Source: Saccoglossus kowalevskii (Eukaryota > Hemichordata > Enteropneusta > Harrimaniidae). Taken from it: a DNA stretch of 18,803 nucleotides. The stretch lies in NCBI RefSeq assembly GCF_000003605.2, contig NW_003155916.1, positions 1 to 18,803 on the forward strand, read 5' to 3'. Under the pieces are notes generated by a model. That model ran no database searches. It saw only the letters and a list, made by a program, of their open reading frames with translations, and was not told where the DNA came from. Made by a program: the position numbers and the translations under genes. This document shows, piece after piece, positions 1 through 6,890 of this stretch; position 1 is the stretch's first letter, and each line of letters begins with the position of its first letter.

Positions 1-480
1 TCATCAATCGCATGACAATGTTCCTTGGTTCAATTATGTAAAATCATGGAGCTACTGTCCCTATGCACCAGGAAATAGCATTTGTTTCTTACAGAATCTT
101 ATTTTGAGAAACTTGGCTTAATATTTTTCAAAAAAAGCTCTTTTTACAAAATAAAACACTATATTAAAGAAAAAAATGCATTTTTTGACACTCGTTAAAA
201 CCACGATTTTTTAAATAAATGAGAAAAGCAATATTCACAATATATGATTTTTTCAGCCTATTTCATCAGATTACAATTTGAGATACGGCAACATATCTAT
301 GCCATAGTAACCTATACTAAAACCATTTTAATTCTGTGAACATGGCCACTATCCACGAAAATACAACCATCAATTTCTTCGAAAATTTGGCTGGTTACAC
401 CAAACGTTTTAAAGTCAGTATTGTTATATTGCCCAGAGTACAATTTATTGCAAAATAAATAAATTCTGGGTATTTGCATT
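1..480. repeat. Block A, diverged copy 0 (A0)
   Basis: From about position 7 (ATCGCATGACAATGTTCC) this stretch aligns with A1 (from about 924) and A2 (from about 5442). Shared landmarks in order are TCATGGAGCTACTGTCCC, a run of A/T with AAAACACTATATTAAAG, GAGATACGGCAACATATCT, GTGAACATGGCCACTATCCA and TTGCCCAGAGTACAATTT. It is clearly more diverged than A1 is from A2, with several substitutions and indels, so it is an older copy. It may be truncated by the window edge. It has no convincing open frame, no tRNA-like box and no obvious terminal inverted repeat. Its right end runs into a microsatellite where A1 and A2 run into the 47-bp array. Whether A is a dispersed element or only part of a local duplication cannot be told from this window. 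Confidence 0.85.
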
Positions 481-490
481 TTATTATATG

Positions 491-600
491 AGTGAATGAA
501 TGAATGAATGAATGAATGAATGAATGAATGAATGAATGAATGAATAAATGAATGAATGAATGAATGAATGAATGAATGAATGAATGAAGGAAGGAAGAAG
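491..600. repeat. (TGAA)n microsatellite with GGAA tail
   Basis: About 24 tandem TGAA units run from 493 to 588 with a single interruption (a TAAA unit near 545). They are followed by a short GGAA/GAAG run to about 600. The open frame on the minus strand here, which reads Phe-Ile-His-Ser repeatedly, is only a translation of the microsatellite and is not a gene. The tract sits where the 47-bp array begins in the other two A blocks. Confidence 0.97.
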
Positions 601-643
601 TATGCCATATAACATGACTAATTTTATAAATATCCTGACTTAC

Positions 644-828
644 ACGTGTAGTCTAAGTGGACGCGGTGAAAGTCCGTGTAGTCTAACACTAGGCGTGGTT
701 AACATAAAATGTGGTCTAAGTTGGCATTGTTAAATGTTTGAAGTGGGCGTATTTTATTGTGAATAAATAATGAAAATAACATTAATGGTGGTCTACGAGG
801 ACGTGGTTTAATTATGGCGTCGTTAACA
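644..828. repeat. Decayed remnant of the 47-bp array (array 0)
   Basis: Several diverged pieces of the 47-bp unit are visible: GTGTAGTCTAAGTGGACGCGG near 647, GTGTAGTCTAACACTAGGCG near 676, ATGTGGTCTAAG near 709, and an almost intact unit from about 789 with GGTGGTCTACGAGGACGTGG and GCGTCGTTAACA. The A-to-array junction signature (AATAAATAATG, then AATAACATTAATGGTGG) occurs at about 763-800, as it does at the right ends of A1 and A2. This is therefore the eroded array belonging to A0, and it ends exactly where A1 starts. Confidence 0.75.
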
Positions 829-1389
829 TATCATCATGTATGATTTGTTAGCTCTCATGTATGCAGATCGCAATAAAAATAAAACATGTCATATCACATT
901 CTATGAGAGAAAGTTGGTTATACATCGCATGACAATGTTCCTTGGTTCAATTATGTAAAATCATGGAGCTACTGTCCCACGGCGTTTGTTTGTTTGTTCC
1001 AGAAACTTATTTTGAGAAACTTGTCCCAATTTTTACAAAATAAAACACTATATATTAAAGAAAAAATGTATTTTTTTACACTCTTTAAAACCACGATTTT
1101 TCAAATAACTGAGAAACACAATATTCATAATATATGATTTTTCCAGCCTGTTTCCTCAGACTACAATTTGAGATACGGCAACATATCTGTGCCATAGTAA
1201 CCTATACTAAAACCATTTTAATTCTGTGAACATGGCCACTATCCACTAAAATACAACCATCAATTTCTCGAAAATTAGGCTGGTTACGCCCAACTTTTTA
1301 AAGTCAATATCGTTATATTGCCCAGAGTACAATTTATTGCAATAAAAATAAACTCTGTGTATTTGCATTCATAAATAATGGAAATAACA
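829..1389. repeat. Block A, copy 1 (A1)
   Basis: A non-coding AT-rich block shared with 5346-5906. Counting by eye gives about 14-16 differences, some of them length changes in A-runs, or about 97% identity. The shared segment starts at TATCATCATGTAT and ends at AATAATGGAAATAACA, where the 47-bp array begins. The left neighbour is array 0 and the right neighbour is array 1. No open frame, polymerase III boxes, terminal inverted repeats or target-site duplication could be defined. Confidence 0.9.
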
Positions 1390-2292
1390 TTAATGGTGGT
1401 CTACGAGGGCGTGATTTAATGTTAACGTCGTTGACATTAGGTGTGGTCTATGCCGGCGAGGTTTAATATCAACGTTTTTGACAGTAGGTGTGGTCTACGA
1501 GGGCGTGGTTTAATGTTAGCGTCGTTAACATTATGTGTGGTCTACGAGGGCATGGTTTAATGTTAGCGTCGTTAACATTAGGTGTTGTCTACGAGGGCGT
1601 GGTTTAATGTTAGCGTCGTTAACATTAATGGTGGTCTACGAGGGCATGGTTTAATGTTAACGTCGTTGACATTAGGCGTGTTCTACGAGGGCGTGATTTA
1701 ATGTTAACGTCGTTAACATTATGTGTGGTCTACGAGGGCATGGTTTAATGTTAACGTCGTTGACATTAGCGTGTTCTACGAGGGCGTGGTTTAATCTTAG
1801 CGTCGTTAATATTAGGTGTAGTCTACGAGAGCGTGGTTTAATATTAGCGTCGTTAACATTAGGTGGTGTCTACGAGGGCGTGGTTTAATCTTAGCGTCGT
1901 TAATATTAGGTGTAGTCTACGAGAGCGTGGTTTAATATTAGCGTTGTTAACATTAGTTGGTGTCTACCAGAGCGTGGTTTAATCTTAGCGTCGTTAACAT
2001 TAGGTGTGGTCTACGAGAGCGTGGTTTAATCTTAGCGTTGTTAACATTAGGTGTGGTCTACGAGAGCGTGGTTTAATCTTAGCGTTGTTAACATTAGGTG
2101 TGGTCTACGAGAGCGTGGTTTAATCTTAGCGTCGTTAACATTGGGTGTGGTCTACGACAGCGTGGTTTAATCTTAGCGTCGTTAATATTAGGTGTGGTCT
2201 ACGAGAGCGTGGTTTAATCTTAGCGTCGTTAATATTAGGTGTGGTCTACGAGAGCGTGGTTTAATCTTAGCGTCGTTAATATTAGGTGTGGT
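1390..2292. repeat. 47-bp tandem array 1 (short, about 19 units)
   Basis: The core unit is 47 bp, starts with GTGTGGTCTACGAG, contains AGCGTGGTTTAATC and ends with GTTAACATTAG. The period was checked directly: successive units start at 2051, 2098 and 2145. The first units (to about 1790) are of an older class with GAGGGCGTGG and TTAATGTT, and they match array 2 unit for unit at 5907-6310. The later units are of the GAGAGCGTGG / TTAATCTT class that fills array 2. The last three units all carry TTAATATTAG and end at GTGTGGTGTACAAACC, the junction with block B. Confidence 0.97.
1699..1721. repeat. Perfect inverted repeat within an edge-type 47-bp unit
   Basis: The arms are TAATGTTAAC and GTTAACATTA, separated by GTC. 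They are exact reverse complements. The same structure recurs at 6310-6332 and, with spacer TTC, at 6498-6520. Core-class units differ at two arm positions (TAATCTTAGC), so the dyad is imperfect there. This may be a fossil of the ancestral unit. Binding by a protein is speculation. Confidence 0.85.
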
Positions 2293-2564
2293 GTACAAAC
2301 CTTCACTTTCTCTTAATTCATACGAATATAATAACAATTTCTTTACAATAAGCAAATGTTGGAAGTCGTGTTCAGACTGTATATCAAAATTGACGTTTTG
2401 AATTAAACCATAATCATTAAAATTCACATTTATAATTGGTAAGAAATAAAGAGAACCAGCATATAACGATGAAATCCATTATACATTTATTGATTTACAC
2501 TTTCACAGCAAATTAAGAAGAAACAAAACTTTCGTAATTGTCTTGTTCATAAATCTGCTCAGAC
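2293..2564. other. Block B1 non-coding 3' flank between array 1 and the gene
   Basis: Unique sequence from TGTACAAACC (just after the last array unit) to the stop codon of the leftward gene. It matches 17183-17454 with only two base differences that I could find. It holds the gene's probable 3' UTR and polyadenylation signal. Open frames on both strands cross from here into the array (minus 2427-2188, plus 2192-2401). Neither starts with ATG on the B side, and both depend on array sequence, so I do not call them genes. Confidence 0.6.
2486..2491 (-). promoter_or_regulatory. Polyadenylation signal AATAAA, gene copy 1
   Basis: On the minus strand an AATAAA lies 74 nt past the TGA stop at 2565-2567, within AATCAATAAATGTATAATGG. 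Spacing and orientation fit the leftward gene, and the signal is conserved in copy 2 at 17376-17381. It would end the transcript about 170-190 bp before the array. Confidence 0.65.
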
Positions 2565-4301
2565 TCATGGCAACAATCTCATTTTCTTCCACTCATGCGC
2601 AATACGCTCTTCTGTTTCTTCATCGCATCTTTTTCTTTTACGGCGAGACTTTTTTGAGACAGGAGTCTGTGATCCGACGTCGACGCCATTTTCATTCAAT
2701 GGTTGCATGTTTGGCGATGCAGTCTCTTTCAGAAGTCTGAATTGCACCTCTCGGTAAAGTATTTCAACTTGTTCCGGTGTAAATAGTCCCACCTGTACTA
2801 TTCCATCGTTTGCCCGGGCATTAAGACGTAGGGGTGGCAGTCGAACTCCTCGTTCAAGCCATGCCCGTATGCGTGAATACATAATATCAAATTCGAAGCA
2901 ATGGATATCTACCATTACTAGATTATCGTAAGCAAGATCAACACCGCCAGCATTTGGTAACACATCATCAGATTCTACCACCCTCACGAGCGCGTTGATA
3001 AGTTCTTCATTTCTTTCATTGACAACTTCATTATAATCATTCTCTCGAAGTCTCGCAAAATGTCCATCACCATGTGCATTGAAGTCTGCATTGATCAATT
3101 CGTTATCATTAGATCCAATTGATAACGAATCGTCGATGAAATCATCATCTTCATCACTACTGACGTCACTATCAAGTCGGTCAATGTATCCATTTAACGA
3201 TTCATCGTCGCTTGGTTCGATTGACAATGAATCATCGATGACGTCATCTTCGTCGCTACTAACATCATCATCTCGTTCGTCAATGTTCAACGATTCATCG
3301 TCGCTTGATTGAATCCACAATGAATCATCGCAGATGTCATTTTCGTCGCTACTGAAATCACTATCACATCCGTCAATACTTGACGATTCATCGTCACTTG
3401 ACTGAATTGGTAGTGTGCTATTGATGACGTCATCCTCGTCACTACTGTCATCTTCATCACGTCGGTCAATATAACCATTTAACGATTCTTCGTTGCTCGA
3501 CTGAATTGGTAATGTGTCATTGATGATGCCATCTTCGTCACTACTGTCATCGTCATGACGTTGGTCAATGTTCAAAGATTCATCATCGCTTGATTGGAGT
3601 GACAATGAATCATCGATGACGTCATCCTTGTTGCTACTTTGATCGTCATGGCGTTGGTTAATGTTCAAAGATTTATCATCGCTTGATTGAATCAATATTT
3701 CGTCGTCGCCGACGTCATCTTCGTCGCTACTATCACTATCATATCCGTCAATATCTGACGATTCTTCGTCGCTCGATTGAATTGGTAATGTGTTATCGAT
3801 AGTGACATCATCAAATTGTTCAATGTTTATATCACGGTAATATAATTTTGATCTTCTATAATTTTTCTTTCTGCGAATTTTCACGTCATTGGTGATAATC
3901 ATTTCCCATTTATCGAATGGAAAAGCATCATCGCTAACTGATATATGGGGAGGAAACTGCCATTCTACTGGATGTCCAGTTGATGCTAAAGATGACATCC
4001 TCCAAAGTAAGTTCATTTGTTTCGTCCACCATCTAGGTCTTCCACCTGTACTCATCCTGGTAGTTGTACGTTGTGTTGGTCGAAGAAATGCTTTCATCAC
4101 AGATGGGTGTATCTTCACTATTTCTCTTTGTTTCACCATATTTAAATCTGAAAAATAACAAGACGAGAGAATATTCATATTTGTTTGGTTGATTATTTGT
4201 TTCCAAGCTGTGAATAAGTCCCGTATAATTTTGTTCATTTGTTTGTGTTCATTTCTATATGCGCTATATACAGTCACATAGTTGGTAACATTGGATGACA
4301 T
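2565..4301 (-). CDS. Unrecognised acidic-repeat protein, probably nuclear (copy 1, intact)
   Basis: The open frame is 578 codons, from ATG at 4301 to TGA at 2565. I do not recognise the family. Residues 1-163 are neutral to basic, with a Trp-containing stretch (GGRPRWW near 86-92, EWQFPP near 113-118) and a basic cluster KIRRKKNYRRSK at 141-152. Residues about 164-413 hold about eight tandem 31-33-residue repeats of the type DDVIDDSLSIQSSDDESLN followed by an S-S-D-E end. They are extremely acidic and rich in SxxD/E sites of the kind casein kinase 2 uses. Residues about 414-545 form a non-repetitive, probably folded domain (RAWLERGVRLPPLRLNAR, LFTPEQVEILYREVQFRLL). The tail KKSRRKRKR at 550-558 looks like a nuclear localisation signal. 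A nuclear or chromatin-associated role is an inference from composition only. The first 54 residues may be intronic: a good splice acceptor precedes Met55 (ATG at 4139). A 98%-identical second copy lies at the right end of the window. Confidence 0.75.
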   Translation of the reverse strand: MSSNVTNYVTVYSAYRNEHKQMNKIIRDLFTAWKQIINQTNMNILSSCYFSDLNMVKQREIVKIHPSVMKAFLRPTQRTTTRMSTGGRPRWWTKQMNLLWRMSSLASTGHPVEWQFPPHISVSDDAFPFDKWEMIITNDVKIRRKKNYRRSKLYYRDINIEQFDDVTIDNTLPIQSSDEESSDIDGYDSDSSDEDDVGDDEILIQSSDDKSLNINQRHDDQSSNKDDVIDDSLSLQSSDDESLNIDQRHDDDSSDEDGIINDTLPIQSSNEESLNGYIDRRDEDDSSDEDDVINSTLPIQSSDDESSSIDGCDSDFSSDENDICDDSLWIQSSDDESLNIDERDDDVSSDEDDVIDDSLSIEPSDDESLNGYIDRLDSDVSSDEDDDFIDDSLSIGSNDNELINADFNAHGDGHFARLRENDYNEVVNERNEELINALVRVVESDDVLPNAGGVDLAYDNLVMVDIHCFEFDIMYSRIRAWLERGVRLPPLRLNARANDGIVQVGLFTPEQVEILYREVQFRLLKETASPNMQPLNENGVDVGSQTPVSKKSRRKRKRCDEETEERIAHEWKKMRLLP

Positions 4302-4402
4302 CGATTCCAGTCGAATACGGTTTTACTCTGGTTGAATCTTAATCAACAAATTGGACCTGTATTTATTCTTAAAAAACGGAGCTCATATCTCCCATAGCTT
4401 AC
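4148..4402 (-). other. Candidate intron at the 5' end of gene copy 1
   Basis: On the minus strand, TTGTTATTTTTCAG ends at 4148 and is followed by ATTTAAATATGGTGAAAC, a good acceptor eight bases before an in-frame ATG (4139, Met55 of the long frame). A matching donor, CTG|GTAAGC, lies at 4403/4402, giving a 255-nt intron. If it is used, the protein starts at MVKQREIVKIHP and is 524 residues, and the upstream exon is 5' UTR, because a TGA at 4409-4407 lies just before the donor. The alternative is the unspliced 578-residue frame. The sequence alone does not decide. Confidence 0.35.
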
Positions 4403-4545
4403 CAGCTCAACTACTTTTCATTAAAGATGGTTTACGATCGAAGTAAACTGCTTTTTTGGTTATTATAAAACTAAAACGATGATCGTAAATCCACTTAATT
4501 TTTAATTCACATAATTTTACTTTCCTATTAATGTGATATAACCAG

Positions 4546-4797
4546 GATAACGGAAATGAATATATTGAACTTGTAATTCCAAAGCACTCGGCGGTCTTCT
4601 CTGGCACATATGTGAAGTTCGTATGCATAACGGGTGACTTAATACAAAACCATTTATTATCAACTTTCACTCATCTGTGTTGTAGAAATGGCTCTGAAAA
4701 TTACGCGTGGTTTGGTTCAGATACGACGATAATTCACTTGAATCAAGAGGAGTTGTCTACGATGTGCGGTCACGATGAGATCGATCAGCAATAATCA
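4546..4797 (+). other. Possible rightward exon or decayed coding fragment
   Basis: The plus-strand frame is open from 4537 to a TAA just after 4794. An acceptor-like CCAG precedes GATAACGG at 4546. Translation from there gives DNGNEYIELVIPKHSAVF, continues through GTYVKFVCIT and ends GHDEIDQQ. The composition looks protein-like, with spaced cysteines, but there is no ATG start and I recognise no family. A minus-strand frame (4670-4407) overlaps it, so at most one is real. It may be a captured exon, a relic, or chance. Confidence 0.2.
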
Positions 4798-4816
4798 GGG
4801 AAGTGTTCGACGCTAT

Positions 4817-4838
4817 ATGCAAATGTCGCGGTGATTGG
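4817..4838 (-). promoter_or_regulatory. Octamer plus CCAAT-like motif pair, candidate promoter element
   Basis: On the minus strand a CCAATC (4838-4833) is followed by a perfect octamer ATTTGCAT (4824-4817) that runs into ATATAGCG. In animals this order and spacing is seen at POU/NF-Y promoters. Here it lies about 520 bp upstream of the ATG at 4301, in the right orientation for the leftward gene. Motifs this short occur by chance, so this is weak support. Confidence 0.25.
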
Positions 4839-5345
4839 AACATTCGAACTACCATTGTGATCTCACAGTCGTAAAGGCATCGTCATGAAAGTGTACATAT
4901 TAGTGAATTTATAGAATTTTAGAAAAAAATGTCATGTCAGCAACAACTAAATAGGTGATAACAAAATGTTTGACTGAATAAAAACATTATGAAGGCTACA
5001 CGAACACGTTTATAATAGTTGCGTACGCCGAGATGCGCGCGTCGCCGTTGATGGCGCACCGCGCCGCTGAATGTTGCGGTTCCCAGCGTCCTTTGCGAGG
5101 CGCCCGTAATTTCACACACTCAGCAAGCGTTGGTAATAAAATACTATTATTGGTTTATGAATGAATCAAAACTGGATTTATAAATAAACCAATTTCTATG
5201 AACTACAAGACTGCGTTGCATACATTTCATGAGAAAATCAACAAAACGTTGCACGTAGATTGTAGTGCAATTTCTGTTTTAGATTGATATGCCAAATGTG
5301 CAGCATGGTCAAACAGAATCCATTACGATGCCGTGGACAATATTG
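4839..5345. other. Gene-free distal part of block B1
   Basis: No gene can be supported here. It contains a GC- and CpG-rich patch at about 5020-5114 in an otherwise AT-rich setting. A TATTATAAA lies beside it on the minus strand (5017-5009) with TTCAGTCA about 35-40 nt further on, which could be an alternative promoter for the leftward gene. A hairpin lies at 5149-5193. The rest, to the junction with A2 at 5345/5346, has no feature I can name. Confidence 0.4.
5149..5193. repeat. Perfect 10-bp inverted repeat with 25-nt loop
   Basis: ATTGGTTTAT (5149-5158) and ATAAACCAAT (5184-5193) are exact reverse complements. It is AT-rich, so chance is possible. It lies next to the GC-rich patch and about 150 bp from the B1/A2 junction. 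No function is assigned. Confidence 0.5.
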
Positions 5346-5906
5346 TATCATCATGTATTAATTTATTAGCTCTCATGTATGCAGATCGCAATAAAAAATA
5401 AAACATGTCATATCACATTCTATGAGAGAAAGTTGGTTATACATCGCATGACAATGTTCCTTGGTTCAATTATGTAAAATCATGGAGCTACTGTCCCACG
5501 GCGTTTGCTTGTTTGTTCCAGAAACGTATTTTGAGAAACTTGTCCCACTTATTACAAAATAAAACACTATATTAAAGAAAAAATGTATTTTTTTACACTC
5601 TTTAAAACCACGATTTTTCAAATAACTGAGAAACACAATATTCATAATATATGATTTTTCCAGCCTGTTTCCTCAGACTACAATTTGAGATACGGCAACA
5701 TATCTGTGCCGTAGTAACCTATACTAAAACCATTTTAATTCTGTGAACATGGCCACTATCCACTAAAATACAACCATCAATTTCTCGAAAATTAGGCTGG
5801 TTACGCCCAACTTGTTAAAGTCAATATCGTTATATTGCCCAGAGTACAATTTATTGCAAAAAAAATAAACTCTGTGTATTTGCATTCATAAATAATGGAA
5901 ATAACA
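5346..5906. repeat. Block A, copy 2 (A2)
   Basis: Near-identical to 829-1389, starting at TATCATCATGTAT and ending at AATAATGGAAATAACA. Differences are a handful of substitutions (for example GCCGTAG for GCCATAG) and A-run length changes. Its left neighbour is the end of B1 (ACAATATTG), whereas A1's left neighbour is array 0, so position 5345/5346 is the breakpoint of the tandem duplication. It is non-coding. Confidence 0.9.
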
Positions 5907-6309
5907 TTAATGGTGGTCTACGAGGGCGTGATTTAATGTTAACGTCGTTGACATTAGATGTGGTCTATGCCGGCGAGGTTTAATATCAACGTTTTTGACA
6001 GTAGGTGTGGTCTACGAGAGCGTGGTTTAATGTTAGCGTCGTTAACATTATGTGTGGTCTACGAGGGCATGGTTTAATGTTAGCGTCGTTAACATTAGGT
6101 GTTGTCTACGAGGGCGTGGTTTAATGTTAGCGTCGTTAACATTAATGGTGGTCTACGAGGGCATGGTTTAATGTTAACGTCGTTGACATTGGGCGTGTTC
6201 TACGAGGGCGTGGTTTAATGTTAGCGTCGTTAACATTATGTGTGGTCTACGAGGGCATGGTTTAATGTTAACGTCGTTGACATTAGGCGTGTTCTACGAG
6301 GGCGTGATT

Positions 6310-6890
6310 TAATGTTAACGTCGTTAACATTAGGCGTGGTCTACGAGGGCGTGGTTTAATGTTAACGTCGTTGACAATATGTGTGGTCTACGAGGGCGTG
6401 ACTTAATGTCAGCATCTTTAACATAAGGTGTGGTCTACGAGGGCGTGGTTTAATGTTGACGTCATTAACATTCATGGTGGTCTGAGAGGACGTGGATTAA
6501 TGTTAACTTCGTTAACATTAGGTGTGGTCTACGAAGGCGTGGTTTATTTTTGGTGTCATTAACATTAATGGTGGTCTAATAAGACGTGGTTTAATGTTGA
6601 TGTCGTTATCAATTATCAATGTTAGCATCTTTAACATTATGTGTTGTCTAGTGGGGCATGGTGTAATTTTAACGTCGTTCGTTGAAATTATGTGTGGTCT
6701 ACGAGGGCGTGATTTAAGGTTAGCGTCGTTATCATTAGGTGTTGTCTACGAGGACGTGGTTTAGAGTTGACGTCATTGACATTATGTGTGCTCAACGAAG
6801 ATGTGATTTAATGTTAACGTCATTGACATTATGTGTGCTAAATGAGGGCGTGATTTAATGTTAGCTTCTTTAACATAAGGTGTGGTCTAC
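6310..6890. repeat. Highly diverged left-edge units of array 2
   Basis: This segment keeps the 47-bp rhythm but with many substitutions and some length changes, including TTATCAATTATCAATGTT near 6605 and CGTCGTTCGTTGAAATTATG near 6672. It includes the perfect dyads at 6310-6332 and 6498-6520. It has no equivalent in array 1, which passes straight from about 1790 into the core class. Edge decay with a homogenised interior is typical of arrays that evolve by unequal exchange. Confidence 0.8.

Noticed and set aside
312-608. 98-residue minus-strand open frame with Phe-Ile-His-Ser repeats
   Set aside because: It is a translation of the (TGAA)n microsatellite and part of block A, and A1 and A2 do not keep it.
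2543-2740. 65-residue plus-strand open frame, also at 17433-17630
   Set aside because: It is antisense to the C-terminal coding region and is conserved only because the duplication is recent.
3079-3312. Ser-rich plus-strand open frame, and the same at 17969-18202
   Set aside because: It is the antisense shadow of the acidic repeats, where Asp and Glu codons read as Ser, Ile and Leu codons.
2565-4301. Assignment of the gene to a viral or transposase family
   Set aside because: Acidic low-complexity repeats resemble many unrelated proteins, and no catalytic motif is visible. Naming a family would be a guess.
4937-5119. 60-residue minus-strand open frame over the GC-rich patch
   Set aside because: GC-rich DNA has few stops. 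The frame is short, and I recognise nothing in it.
829-5906. LTR retrotransposon with A1 and A2 as long terminal repeats
   Set aside because: The A blocks are direct repeats around array 1 and gene copy 1, but they lack TG...CA ends, a primer-binding site, a polypurine tract and gag/pol coding. A0 and the second array-B copy fit a tandem duplication better.
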